Shown here piece by piece: positions 27,416-37,900 of a stretch of 64,000 bases of DNA (its first letter is position 1; each line of letters starts with the position of its first letter). A program made the translations under genes and the position numbers. The stretch lies in contig CAZMMQ010000010.1 in NCBI GenBank assembly GCA_964567435.1, forward strand, positions 1 to 64,000. The letters are read 5' to 3'. A model generated the notes under the pieces. It was not told where the DNA came from, searched no databases, and saw only the letters and a program-made list of their open reading frames with translations. This stretch comes from RFSX01 sp964567435 (GTDB taxonomy: Bacteria > Bacteroidota > Bacteroidia > Chitinophagales > Saprospiraceae).

Positions 27416-30019
27416 TTAAAACTCAACCTTCATTCTTACTCTAAACCCTAACCCTTTGACATTAAATAGGTTTTCTACATTTGGATTATCAAGATAGGTA
27501 GCTCTTTGTACAAGGTCAAACCTTAAAAATCGAAGTATATTATAAATGCCAAATCCGTATTCAATATATGGCGTACTACCCAATAAAGGATAAGTAAATG
27601 ATTGACCATTAGCATTGGTATTATATTGGATAAGATCTGGATTCAAATTTGGGTTGTGCTTATCAGAGAGGCCACCCCATACAATTTTCGCATGCAGGAT
27701 TTCCTTTAGATTCAATTTTTTAATGAATGGAATTCTGTTAATGATATATCCATCAAAAAAATGTTGCCAAGAGAATCTGACATATCTATCAGTTGTAAAT
27801 TCCAAGAAATTCATTGTATTGAACGAATTTGGTTGGAATGAAAACGATTGATTGGCTCTTGGTATATATAATAAAATAAAAGGCAGATTATCTTCTGCAA
27901 ATACAGCACCGACCTCTAATTCGGTTAAAGATCTTCCAACGATGGACAATGGAATTCTCTTCTTTAGGATCAGTGCCAATTTATGATAAGAAAAGTCACC
28001 ACCTAATATACCTTTGAATGCGCCTCTATAACTAAATTGCAATCTTGGTACATTATCTATTACTGGTAATCTTTTTTTTCGACCTTGCAAGAAAGTTGCA
28101 TTTGGCGAATATTCTGCGGAGAAGCTGACTTCAGATGTATGTACATCAGGTATTGTAGCTAATTCACCATTTCTGAATGCTTCAAATTCTAAAGTACCAT
28201 ACTCATATGCTTGACGTCTGATGTTATCAAGTCCAATCTTATAAAAACCAAAATCTGTGTCATTGAAGTACTCAATTGTGTACTTATCCATGAATAGCAT
28301 TTGATTGGCCTCGCCCCTTCTAATGGAGGTTAGGAAATTATCTGCTTCTATAAACTCTAGTTGTAATCCAGGAAAAATAACATCATGTGTGTATGATGCT
28401 TGTATGAATTTTTTTGGATTCTTACGCCAGTCAGGAGTTAGAGAATAAGTAAAAGCACCTTGATACTTGAATTGCTTATCCCTTAATCCATAAGCGGCAT
28501 ATCCTTCTAACTGGTACTTAGACGAATGAGAGTGAGATGTCTCTCCTCCAAACCTAAATCTCCAGCCTTCCACATCATTATTACTGACGAATGCACCTAA
28601 ATCTCCAATATCAAAATGTCCAGCAGGTATGTATCCAGTTGCTACTATTTTCGAGGCTAATACAAATCTTTTGTAAGTAGGCACTGTGACCAGTGTATCT
28701 ATCATTTTATAGATGCCAGCCTCCTTTTGTGTTAACTCTGCAATTCTATTCTCTACCCAGTAATCCTCACCCTTTTCAAATGCATCCTTGGCTTCAATTA
28801 CATCCCCAAGTCCTTTAAAATTCTCTTGATCTGGTTGTTCAAAATCGTATTCATCGTAAGTGTTTTTTCGACGTGCATATATGCCAATACCTCCCTCAGC
28901 AATGGACATGTCCAAAGTGAGTTCATCTTTATTTAAGATATATACCCCATCTATCGATTGATACTCTTGGATGACTTTAAGTCCACGTACAAAGTTAAGT
29001 GCCACATCTTTAGTGATTCCTAGCTCAGCCTTCAATACAGTATACTTATCATCATTAGATATGTACAAGTCACCAGTGAAGCCTATAAAAGTTTTGTTCC
29101 TTGGTATGAATGACAATCTTATTGCATTGATATTATTGACATCCAATGTGTCTGTTATATAATATCTATAGTAATTGACACCCCAAGGGGCTAATGGACT
29201 TAGGAAGTCATTGTCAAGGATATTTATATTGTTTTCATATATATCAATGTCATCATAGAGTAAGTCAATAGCACCAGTAATAGTATGGTCATCTATGGCA
29301 TCATCGAACTTTGTCATCTTAATAGCATGCCGTCTCTCTTTTTCTTTCTTGGGATTATTTTGGTAATAACTTGATGATAAGGTCTCTCTTATAAATAAAG
29401 GGAGGTAGACTCTACCATTGACATCTGACGTATCTAAGTAATTCCAAAGGAACTTGAAATTCTTAAATTGCTTTCTTGACTTAAATTCGTCAGTGATATT
29501 ATTGAGGTCAATTTCTATTTTCTCATGTTTGTCATAGCTATAGAATTCTTGATTTTCTAGCTTGTTTCTGTCTTTATTCTCTATGACCTTTTTGATGAGT
29601 TCTACAGCTGGATTATTCTTTTTTCGATATCTCTGTTTCTTAGCTGTGATGGTCACTTCTTGTCCTACGATACCTTCTTCCTCTAAATAAAAATCCAATT
29701 TGTTTCTAGACTCTTGAGAGATAAGTTTAATCTCTGTTTTGTAGCCGACAAATGAGGCCATTAGTGTGTCAGATGGATTTTTTGTTTTGATCAGATACTG
29801 TCCATCAAGATCCGTAGATGCACCAACGTAGGTTCCTTTAAAAGTGACATCCACAAAGGGGAGTGGTTGATTTGTCTTAGCATCAAATACGCGACCTTTT
29901 ACAACTGTTAAGTCCTGTGTAGTGGCCCATTGACTAATACCTAGCAAGAAAGTCAGAATGGATATTCTAATGAAATTTCTCAAGTCTCTGTTCTTTTTAA
30001 TAATGATAGGTCTATACAA
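27416..30019 (-). CDS. DUF5686 outer-membrane protein with carboxypeptidase-regulatory-like domain
   Basis: An 867-residue protein typical of Bacteroidota. After a basic start and a hydrophobic signal (about 16-35, ending ISQWATTQ), a carboxypeptidase-regulatory-like beta-sandwich (about 38-125) has the usual VKGRVFDAKTNQPLPFVDV and ASTDLDGQY motifs. A short basic linker with TAKKQRYRKKNNPAVELIKK leads into the DUF5686 region. Its long series of alternating strands and its final aromatic residue (RVRMKVEF) indicate an outer-membrane beta-barrel. Some members are known only as uncharacterised transporters or assembly proteins; no substrate can be named. It is transcribed toward the CCA-enzyme gene, with the two stop codons adjacent. 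Confidence 0.85.
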   Translation of the reverse strand: MYRPIIIKKNRDLRNFIRISILTFLLGISQWATTQDLTVVKGRVFDAKTNQPLPFVDVTFKGTYVGASTDLDGQYLIKTKNPSDTLMASFVGYKTEIKLISQESRNKLDFYLEEEGIVGQEVTITAKKQRYRKKNNPAVELIKKVIENKDRNKLENQEFYSYDKHEKIEIDLNNITDEFKSRKQFKNFKFLWNYLDTSDVNGRVYLPLFIRETLSSSYYQNNPKKEKERRHAIKMTKFDDAIDDHTITGAIDLLYDDIDIYENNINILDNDFLSPLAPWGVNYYRYYITDTLDVNNINAIRLSFIPRNKTFIGFTGDLYISNDDKYTVLKAELGITKDVALNFVRGLKVIQEYQSIDGVYILNKDELTLDMSIAEGGIGIYARRKNTYDEYDFEQPDQENFKGLGDVIEAKDAFEKGEDYWVENRIAELTQKEAGIYKMIDTLVTVPTYKRFVLASKIVATGYIPAGHFDIGDLGAFVSNNDVEGWRFRFGGETSHSHSSKYQLEGYAAYGLRDKQFKYQGAFTYSLTPDWRKNPKKFIQASYTHDVIFPGLQLEFIEADNFLTSIRRGEANQMLFMDKYTIEYFNDTDFGFYKIGLDNIRRQAYEYGTLEFEAFRNGELATIPDVHTSEVSFSAEYSPNATFLQGRKKRLPVIDNVPRLQFSYRGAFKGILGGDFSYHKLALILKKRIPLSIVGRSLTELEVGAVFAEDNLPFILLYIPRANQSFSFQPNSFNTMNFLEFTTDRYVRFSWQHFFDGYIINRIPFIKKLNLKEILHAKIVWGGLSDKHNPNLNPDLIQYNTNANGQSFTYPLLGSTPYIEYGFGIYNILRFLRFDLVQRATYLDNPNVENLFNVKGLGFRVRMKVEF

Positions 30020-30043
30020 TTATAACATAATAAACCTGGACAA

Positions 30044-30051
30044 CAAAGGTA
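30044..30051 (-). promoter_or_regulatory. Candidate -7 element for the DUF5686 gene
   Basis: Read on the minus strand this is TACCTTTG, matching TAnnTTTG, 25 bases before the ATG at 30019. The expected leader is under 20 bases. No clear -33 box is visible. Confidence 0.5.
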
Positions 30052-30168
30052 AAGAAAGTTATAGTCTAGAAGGAGATGCTACTTTTGCGTTACCACGATG
30101 TATTATTAGGATATTAAGATGTGTAACGGTATATTGTTTCCTATCTTCACTTCAAATGAATAGTAGTA

Positions 30169-31923
30169 ATGGTCATACTTGATGATCTCGATAAATATGT
30201 AATAATTCTCTTTTTTTCCATTTCCTTATTTATAGGAATATGGTCTGCGAGGCAATCAGGAAAAGATTCTACTTCTTTCTTTTTATCTGGTAGAAATATG
30301 CCTTGGTGGTTGTTAGGTATATCAATGGTAGCCACAACCTTTTCTGCTGATACACCTAATCTTGTTACAGATATTGTTAGAAAAGATGGAATCTCAGGAA
30401 ATTGGGTATGGTGGTCATTTTTACTCACAGGTATGTTAACAGTCTATGTATACTCAAAGCTATGGAGACGTACAGGTTTTGTTACTGACTTGGAATTCTA
30501 TGAATTAAGATACAGCGGAAAAGCAGCTGCCTTCTTGAGGGTTTTTAGAGCATTCTATCTAGGGGTCATTTTTAATGTCCTTGTTATGGCAACAGTCTGT
30601 CTGGCAGGAATAAAAATAGGCAGTGTACTGTTAGGATTCACGCCTTATCAGACAATAATTGGAGCCTCCATTGTGACTGTTGTCTATGCTTCTATAGGAG
30701 GTCTTCGCGGTATAATTATGACTGATCTATTTCAGTTTGTATTGGCTATGATAGGTACGATATGGGCAGCATGGTATATTATTAATTTACCTCAAATTGG
30801 TGGTTTGGAGACCCTGCTCACACATACTAATGTTCAATCTAAATTAAATTTTGTTCCGGAGTGGGGCTCCCCTGAGCTCATTACACTTTTTATTATCCCA
30901 TTGACGGTACAATGGTGGGCTTCATATTATCCGGGTGCGGAGCCTGGAGGGGGTGGATATATTGCTCAAAGAATGTTATCTGCCAAGAATGAATCCAATG
31001 CTCTTACTGCAACTTTACTATTTAATGTAGCTCATTATGCATTAAGACCATGGCCATGGATTTTGATAGCTTTGGCTTCATTGATCGTGTTTCCAGATTT
31101 GGACTCTATAAGGACAGCATTTCCGCATGTTGATAGTTTGATCGTTAAAGATGATTTGGCCTATCCAGCAATGCTTTCGTTTCTTCCTGCGGGACTGCTT
31201 GGTGTGGTTGTAGCTTCTCTTATAGCTGCATTTATGTCGACGATTTCGACACACCTCAATTGGGGAGCCTCTTATGTTACAAATGATATTTACAAAAGGG
31301 TGATTAATCCGCAGGCCAATGAAAAGACACTTGTAAGAGTTGGCCGAATCACAACTGCAGTGACCATGATTATGGCAGCGGGCACTTCACTCTTTCTAGA
31401 GAACGCTGAGCAAGCCTTTCAGATAATAATACTGTTAGGAGCAGGGACTGGACTCATTTTTATTTTGAGATGGTTCTGGTGGCGGATTAATGCCTATTCC
31501 GAGATAGCAGCCATGGTGGCATCTTTTATTATTGCATTATTCTTGGCCAAGTCAGCGAGTGCAGAGCATCTTGATACCCATGTAAAATTATTAATTAATG
31601 TCGGTATCACTACAATGATATGGTTATTAGTAACCTTTCTTACTCCTGCGACAGATCATAAAACATTGACAAATTTTTACAACAAAATTAGACCGGCTGG
31701 TTGGCATAGATTCCAATCTTCATCATTGATGTCAGATCATAATAATCATCGGTTAGGATCAGAGTTGCTGGCAGTTGTGACTTCAGTATTGTTAGTCTTT
31801 GCTACACTATTTGGGATTGGGTATTTGCTTTTTGGAGAATATATGGAAGCAGGAATATCATGCCTTTTGGTCATTGTAGCCATAATCATCATGCGTATCT
31901 TATGGCCTAAGGTGATCAGTTAG
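30169..31923 (+). CDS. Sodium:solute symporter family protein
   Basis: A 584-residue inner-membrane transporter of the SSS family with about thirteen membrane segments. Visible family features are the N-terminal FLSGRNMPWWLLGISMVATT (about 39-58) followed by FSADTP, the G-rich SIGGLRGIIMTDLFQF block, the WWASYYPGAEPGGGGYIAQR block, and SLIAAFMSTISTHLNWGASY, which holds the conserved small and hydroxyl residues of the sodium site. The substrate cannot be told from the sequence; relatives carry sugars, inositol, proline or other solutes. The ATG at 30169 follows a 149-base divergent gap shared with the DUF5686 gene. The last four bases overlap the end of the convergent apbE gene. Confidence 0.88.
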   Translation: MVILDDLDKYVIILFFSISLFIGIWSARQSGKDSTSFFLSGRNMPWWLLGISMVATTFSADTPNLVTDIVRKDGISGNWVWWSFLLTGMLTVYVYSKLWRRTGFVTDLEFYELRYSGKAAAFLRVFRAFYLGVIFNVLVMATVCLAGIKIGSVLLGFTPYQTIIGASIVTVVYASIGGLRGIIMTDLFQFVLAMIGTIWAAWYIINLPQIGGLETLLTHTNVQSKLNFVPEWGSPELITLFIIPLTVQWWASYYPGAEPGGGGYIAQRMLSAKNESNALTATLLFNVAHYALRPWPWILIALASLIVFPDLDSIRTAFPHVDSLIVKDDLAYPAMLSFLPAGLLGVVVASLIAAFMSTISTHLNWGASYVTNDIYKRVINPQANEKTLVRVGRITTAVTMIMAAGTSLFLENAEQAFQIIILLGAGTGLIFILRWFWWRINAYSEIAAMVASFIIALFLAKSASAEHLDTHVKLLINVGITTMIWLLVTFLTPATDHKTLTNFYNKIRPAGWHRFQSSSLMSDHNNHRLGSELLAVVTSVLLVFATLFGIGYLLFGEYMEAGISCLLVIVAIIIMRILWPKVIS

Positions 31924-33014
31924 TGAGTCTGGATGAGTGGCTTGAAGCCCTTAGTTGCGGTATATACTATTTGTCCGTTTTCGTCTGAAGTAAAAAAACA
32001 GCCCTCAAGGTGCATTCTTTCATTTACATACATTATTGCTCTTTCCATTCCCATGACCATACAGGCCGTAGCGACAGCATCTGCTTCCATGCAACTATTG
32101 GTGATGATGGAAACACCAAGTAACTCATTCTGTTCAGGATAACCTGTTTTGGGATTGAGTTGATGACCATATTTGCGATCTCCTATTGTATGAAAATTTC
32201 GATAGTTACCTGAGGAAGCCATGGAAGTATTGGTAAGATTAATAATCTCAGATATTTCATTTATAGCCGCTTCAGGTACAGGTTTATTAAGTCCAATTCT
32301 CCATGGTTGTCCGTTTGGATTCATACCTGTTGTAGATACTTCTCCTCCTATATCAACAAAAGAATTTTGAGCACCATTGGATTTTAGTAGTTTAATTATT
32401 TCGTCGACAGCATAGCCCTTCGCGATGGCGCTAAAATCTAGCTCTAACGATTCTGGTTTTAAGATAGTCATGCTGTCATTATCTGACTCTATTTGAATCC
32501 GTTCTAATCCAACTGTTGTTAATAATTTCTTGATTTTAAAACTGTCAACCTGAGAGACTGCATTCTTTGGCGTATATCCGAATCCCCAATAATTGACAAG
32601 AGGCATTATAGTTGGATCAAAGTATCCATCAGTCTGTCGCCAAATATGTTGAGCTTTTTCATAATTTCGTTTGAAATGTATATCGGACGGTAGACTAATG
32701 CGTTGAAGTTTTACAAGTTGGCTGTTGCGAAGAACACTGACACTCTGTTGGATTTCTTGTGGATTGTTCATTTTGGAAATGACGGAGGTGTCTATATACG
32801 TCGATACGGATTGATTAATAGCGAAAAGTAGCGCATCTATTTTTTTTTGCAATCCTGATTGTGGAGAATCATGAGTCACATGGTAAGTTGTACCCATCGT
32901 TTTACCAGCCAATTTTGAGAAGGATCCAATTTTTTTTCTACTATTGGAGTCTTGTGTTTCTGGTTCTTTGCAGGTGTATAGGGTTAATGCCAATAACACT
33001 AAAGTGAACCTCAA
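31920..33014 (-). CDS. apbE: FAD:protein FMN transferase, ApbE family (lipoprotein)
   Basis: Transfers FMN from FAD to a threonine of target proteins such as Na+-translocating NADH dehydrogenase (Nqr) or Rnf subunits, outside the cytoplasmic membrane. The 364 residues match ApbE. Visible are GKTMGTTYHVT (near 38-48), ALDFSAIAKGYAVD-type sequence (ELDFSAIAKGYAVDEI), FVDIGGEVSTTG, the SMASSGNYRNF block, the GHQLNPKTGYP metal-site region, and MEADAVATACMVMG. The N-terminus (lipobox TLYTC, Cys 15) suggests a lipoprotein. The start is TTG at 33014: there is no in-frame ATG or GTG upstream before a stop, and the signal begins right there. No Nqr or Rnf genes are in the window. Confidence 0.87.
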   Translation of the reverse strand: MRFTLVLLALTLYTCKEPETQDSNSRKKIGSFSKLAGKTMGTTYHVTHDSPQSGLQKKIDALLFAINQSVSTYIDTSVISKMNNPQEIQQSVSVLRNSQLVKLQRISLPSDIHFKRNYEKAQHIWRQTDGYFDPTIMPLVNYWGFGYTPKNAVSQVDSFKIKKLLTTVGLERIQIESDNDSMTILKPESLELDFSAIAKGYAVDEIIKLLKSNGAQNSFVDIGGEVSTTGMNPNGQPWRIGLNKPVPEAAINEISEIINLTNTSMASSGNYRNFHTIGDRKYGHQLNPKTGYPEQNELLGVSIITNSCMEADAVATACMVMGMERAIMYVNERMHLEGCFFTSDENGQIVYTATKGFKPLIQTH

Positions 33015-33097
33015 GTAAAATTTTTGGGTGATGACACTAAGTTTTTAAATAACGGAACTGTATTTAAAGCATACCTCAATATAAACAGGCCTCTTGC

Positions 33098-34090
33098 TTA
33101 CTCGAAGAAATTTCCATAATCCGAATCGCCTTCTCTTGTTCTGTATTCGGTCTCTCTTCTGGGCTCATTGAGGTCGAGAGTATTTTCAGATTCTTCTTTT
33201 CCTCCCAATAAGAGAAGTGTCGATTTCTTTTCATATTCTTCAAGCATTTTAAGTCCTTTTTCTTCAAAAATGCCTTCCTGCAAATCTATGGATTGCATAA
33301 AGTCTGAAGACAACTCCATAAATCTTTCCATTTCTCCTACTTTGTTAGCGACATCGTCAGCAATTCCTTGCATAGCCTGGTCAAACATAGCTCTTTTGTC
33401 AGGATCACCTTTAATTATACTCATTGCAGATTTCATGGCAGAATGCGAAGCTCGTATCGCTTTTCTTTCCTGCTCTTTTACTCTGACTTGGTCTTTGGTA
33501 TCTTCTAGTAAGATTTCAGAATTACTATACATTTTGGTCAGTACACGATACAACACTGCTAACTTATTATGAAGGGCAACATACTTTTGATTTGTTTCCT
33601 TGAGTCTAGCTGCCTTACGCGTAGAGAGGACAAGTTGTTTTTCGTTGCCGACTTGCTTTGCTTTTCTTGCAATGGCTAAGTTCTGTTCTATCTCCTTATT
33701 ATTATTAGCTAATTGGTTTTTAAGGTTTCTCATTTGCCCTTTGAGATTACCTATTTGCTTACCCATCTTTTTCAGATTGCTCTGCAAGTCTGAGAGGTAA
33801 TTCTTCAGTATACCCATAGGATCTATCGTGACAAATATGCTGGTTATTTTACGCATCAAGCTTTGATACATGTAACGAATAAGGTTTCTGGTACGACCAT
33901 CCAAGGCAGTAAGAATAAGCACACCGAGTACACCGAAGATGGCAATCTTGCCTAATAAACCTCCTGCCAATAAAGCTTGGCCAAATTTAATACCTAGCCA
34001 TGCGACTAGTCCTAGCATAGCGATTAGAAATAATGCGCCTGTTTTACCTTCAGGTTTACTCCAAAATGATTTTGGTTGATTAGTAGCCAT
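33098..34090 (-). CDS. Membrane-anchored coiled-coil protein, PspA/IM30-like in outline
   Basis: A 330-residue protein I cannot place in a named family with confidence. Two hydrophobic segments (about 18-36 and 44-62) are followed by a long, highly charged helical region (about 90-300) with few prolines and strong heptad character, for example LSDLQSNLKKMGKQIGNLKG and repeated Lys/Glu/Gln-rich stretches. It ends in a polar tail (EEKGLKMLEEYEKKSTLLLL, then an acidic end). The helical body resembles PspA/Vipp1 membrane-remodelling scaffolds in composition and length, but PspA itself has no membrane segments. The coiled-coil gene just upstream ends 7 bases before this ATG, so they form a two-gene operon and may form one complex at the inner membrane. 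A XpaC/TelA-type pair is another possibility. Confidence 0.55.
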   Translation of the reverse strand: MATNQPKSFWSKPEGKTGALFLIAMLGLVAWLGIKFGQALLAGGLLGKIAIFGVLGVLILTALDGRTRNLIRYMYQSLMRKITSIFVTIDPMGILKNYLSDLQSNLKKMGKQIGNLKGQMRNLKNQLANNNKEIEQNLAIARKAKQVGNEKQLVLSTRKAARLKETNQKYVALHNKLAVLYRVLTKMYSNSEILLEDTKDQVRVKEQERKAIRASHSAMKSAMSIIKGDPDKRAMFDQAMQGIADDVANKVGEMERFMELSSDFMQSIDLQEGIFEEKGLKMLEEYEKKSTLLLLGGKEESENTLDLNEPRRETEYRTREGDSDYGNFFE

Positions 34091-34097
34091 TTACCAA

Positions 34098-34652
34098 TTA
34101 TAAGTGGTTATTAAAAGATTCAATGTCTTTGCTAATTGTATCAGCAAGTACATTATAAACGTTCAGAAACTTTTCTTTTGTTCCCTCTATTTTTTTTGTT
34201 GCTTCCTCTACATCTTGATCCACACTATCTATTCTGCCTTGAAATATCTCTATTTCTCGCTGTAGCTCTAATATTTTGGCTTTATGTGTTTCTATTTTTT
34301 TTCCAAGCTGAGTGACTTCACGTTTTCTTCCATCTATTTTTTCATTTTTTCTGTCCAAAAGTGCAGTTGCAAATGATTCCCTTTCATTTTCAAGTACGTT
34401 AATGTATTTTTTTGCAGACTTAATCAACTTCTCTTTGGTCAGCCCCATTGTAGATGCTGTTGCATAGGCAGACTTATATGATGTTGTCAAATCCATGTCC
34501 ATTTGAGTCAACGTCGTTACTGATTTCTTAAACTTGAAATAATCGAAAGTATTGGCATCGAAATTATGCTTGAGAGCTCTCAATAGTGCATAAATAGATT
34601 TCTCATCCTTGCCTTTGATATCCGGGAATAACTCTTGTATGTCAATTGCCAT
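34098..34652 (-). CDS. Soluble coiled-coil protein, partner of the membrane coiled-coil protein
   Basis: A 184-residue protein without signal or membrane segment. The N-terminal part (1-60) is folded-looking, with MAIDIQELFPDIKGKDEKS and KHNFDANTFDYFKFKKSV. The rest is a charged helix (about 85-165), for example KKIETHKAKILELQREIEIF, followed by DSVDQDVEEATKKIEGTKEK. I chose the ATG at 34652 because the sequence before it (to an alternative ATG at 34691) looks unlike a domain. The gene precedes the two-segment membrane coiled-coil gene by 7 bases. I do not recognise the family; a structural role with its neighbour is inferred only from the arrangement. Confidence 0.6.
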   Translation of the reverse strand: MAIDIQELFPDIKGKDEKSIYALLRALKHNFDANTFDYFKFKKSVTTLTQMDMDLTTSYKSAYATASTMGLTKEKLIKSAKKYINVLENERESFATALLDRKNEKIDGRKREVTQLGKKIETHKAKILELQREIEIFQGRIDSVDQDVEEATKKIEGTKEKFLNVYNVLADTISKDIESFNNHL

Positions 34653-34811
34653 TGGGAAATTTAGTTTGAAGATAGAAACAATCGTGAACATAGACGACCA
34701 TTTTTATACCATTTGACTTTTGTAATCTAATAAATCACTAGAATTCAAAGCTTTAACAACATAATGCAAAGAAATTCAATAAATAATACATTATTATATT
34801 ATTTAATATGT

Positions 34812-34819
34812 TATTTTTG
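34812..34819 (+). promoter_or_regulatory. Candidate -7 element for the SprB-repeat protein gene
   Basis: TATTTTTG fits TAnnTTTG and lies about 100 bases before the ATG at 34922, so the leader would be about 95 bases. No TTG box is visible at the expected -33 position. Confidence 0.35.
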
Positions 34820-34921
34820 CACTTATCCCTCCTAATAGCAGTAGTGCTTCTATATTGTTGCATATGCCTTAATGAAATATAGAGCAATCACTTTTACTGG
34901 TTTTACCAAGAATTGATAATT

Positions 34922-37900
34922 ATGATTAAGAATTCAATTGTCTTTATAGTATTGTTATGTCTGCCCTTTGTAGCATACAATCAATGTATGAGTTCATATG
35001 CTCAACAATCTGGACTATCTGGCTTACCAAGTACAGCCATTTGGACAAGTGTACCAAATCTTGTGGGTAGCCCTGATGGGATGGGAGCTGAGATTCTCAG
35101 CTTTACACCACTAAATCCTGGAGAATCCACTTCTATATTGGGAGTTTGGGACTTTGGGATAACAGTACCTTGTAATGCTACCATAGATATGGTTAGCTTT
35201 AATGTGGTTAGAAGAAATGATGCCGCAGCAGGAGATGTAAGAGATGCGACTGCACTTTTGAGATTTGATGACTTCACAGTATCTACAGTGAATGGAGCTG
35301 ATCAGATAACACCATTTGTGAACTCTACAACTACGTTTGAAACAGCAACCATCTCTCCTGCTGGTGGATGGGGTACAGTGCTTACGCCAGATATTATTAA
35401 TGATCCTCTGTTTGGACTATTGTTAACTTTTGAAAACCTATCCGGAACAGAAACAGGTTTTCCAATAATTGATGCAGTTGAAATGGAAGTTTGTTTTACT
35501 GTCAATGGTGCTCCTCAATCACCAATAACAGCGACAATATTAGATCAAGAAGATAATCTTTGTGGTCCGTCCTCAAGTGGTTCATTAACGATCAATGCTA
35601 CTGGGAGTACAGGAGATTTTGAATATTCTATTGATGGTGGCACAACTTGGTTAACCAACAATGTATTCACTTCTATCCCTACTGGTACCTATCAGGTAAT
35701 GGTTAGAGATACTGATTTGTCCTGTATAACTGACTTAGGACCATACTTTGTTGGATGTAATCCTGGACAAATACTTCAAGTTGGGGATGCTATATATACT
35801 TGCTTACCCACAAGTAGTGATCCTGTGACTTTGGCAATTGACAGAGTGCAAGAGCTTAACACCTTTTTTAATAATGGGATGGTAGACGTCGATGTTTCGT
35901 CTTTATTACAATCAGAAGCTTTTACTTGGACTACCTCTGACTTAGGAGGATCTGTTTTTGGAGTAACAGTAGATGATGACTTAAATATATACACTGGTTT
36001 ATCAAGTCTTTTCAATCTGATTTCACCTATTAGTTCTCCAGACTTTATCCGAATAGATGGAGTTACAGGTGTGCCAACAGTTCTGGCCACTCTGCCTGGG
36101 ACAGCTGGTATGGGACAATTAGAATATCACTCCGCATGTGATCAAGTCTTTCTTACAAATCTGGACGACGGAATGATATATAGGTTTGATACAAATGGGA
36201 ATCTTTTGTCTTCTTTTGATCCATTAGGGCCGGATGATGGCATTGATGGTCTTGCGCCACTAGGAGAGAGATTGGTGGCCTTATCTTTTAATCCTGCCGA
36301 AGGAAGACTTTATTATTCTGTATGGGCGAATGATGCCATTGATAACGGAATGCGTAACACAATTAGATCAGTGGCGATTGATCCTGTGTCTTGTGATTTT
36401 GTAGCAGCTACTGATATTCAAGAATTCGTTATGCCTTTTATTTCTGAAACAGAAAGTAGTAGCAGCAATTTCAGTATGCCTGTGTTGGACATAGAATTTA
36501 GCCTTAGTGGTAATATGTTGTTGATATCGGAATCAGGATTTAATTCTACAGTACCTATTACATTGCCTCATACAGGAAGAATCTTAAGAATAGATGGTAT
36601 GACTACAGCATGGTCACTTGTTAATAATCCGCCAGCAGGCAACATGGATTATCAGTATCAAATTGGCACTGTCAACGACGGAACCAATGCACTAGGAGGA
36701 GTAGATTTTGCGTATGCAGGTATGGGTGCAGGTGGATGTGTGAGTGATGAAGAAGCGTTTATCTTAGCCACAGGAGATGCATTAAGAGGGGTTGATTGTA
36801 CGGTAGGAGGTTGCGTATATGGACTTCAATATATACCTATAGAGGGAGGACGACCAGAGACATCTGTATTGGTTGATTTAGCCAGGGCTCCAGATTCTCA
36901 GCAAAAGGGATTTTTTGGTGATGTAGATGTTATCACGGGCTGTTGTCCTTGTGCTTGTCCAGCATTAGACTTTACCATAGATGCTAGTGATGTCAATCTC
37001 TGTAGTGGTGAGATGGCTACACTTTGTGTGACAACATCTGCTGGAGCTTCGCCACCATTCACGTATTTGTGGGATGATGGATCTATAACAAATTGTATTA
37101 CTGTAAGCCCAACTTCCACAACAGTATACATGGTTGATATTACGGATGGCAATATGTGTATGTATACAGAGTCTGTTACAATTAACTTGTCACCTACATT
37201 ATCCATAAACGATCTCAATGAAGTAAATAATACAAGTTGTACAGCTGCTATCGGATCTATAACTATAGATGCGCTTGGAGGAACAGCACCTCTTACATTT
37301 AGTATAGATGGGGGCGCTACAAGTTTTACAACCAATAGTTTTACAGATTTGGCTGCTGGTACTTATGACATAGTTGTCACAGATGCATTTGGATGTATGG
37401 TGACTTCATCCACTACCTTGACTGGTCCGTCACCAATTACTTCTTCTGCAACTTCTACAGGAGATACAGAATGTAATTCTGATAATGGTACGATTACAAT
37501 TACAGCTTCCGGCGGTACGGCACCTTTAATGTACAGTATAGATGGCGGAGTTACATTTAGCCCCAACCCTCTGTTTTCGAATGTCATGGAAGGTAGTTAT
37601 AGTATAGTCATATCAGATGCAGGCTCATGCACAGTTACAGATATGGTAACTGTTGTGGGTCCTGGTGTAATTACGTCGACAGCAACAACTACTCAGGATA
37701 CAGATTGTATTTTGGATAATGGTACAATTACCATAACTGCAATGGGAGGAACCCCTCCAATCATGTATAGTATTGACATGGGAGTAACATTCAGTCCCAA
37801 TTCAGTATTCAATAATGTCATGGAAGGTGTGTATGATATAATCGTATCTGACGCTGGAGGATGTACAGCAGAATTAATGGCAACAGTGGCAGGTCCTAAT

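Noticed and set aside
30147..30428. Minus-strand open frame opposite the start of the sodium symporter
   Set aside because: Fully overlaps a well-supported gene and has no recognisable feature.
33168..33800. Plus-strand open frames opposite the coiled-coil genes (33168-33572, 33600-33800)
   Set aside because: Ser/Leu-rich antisense of a charged helix; no start signal.
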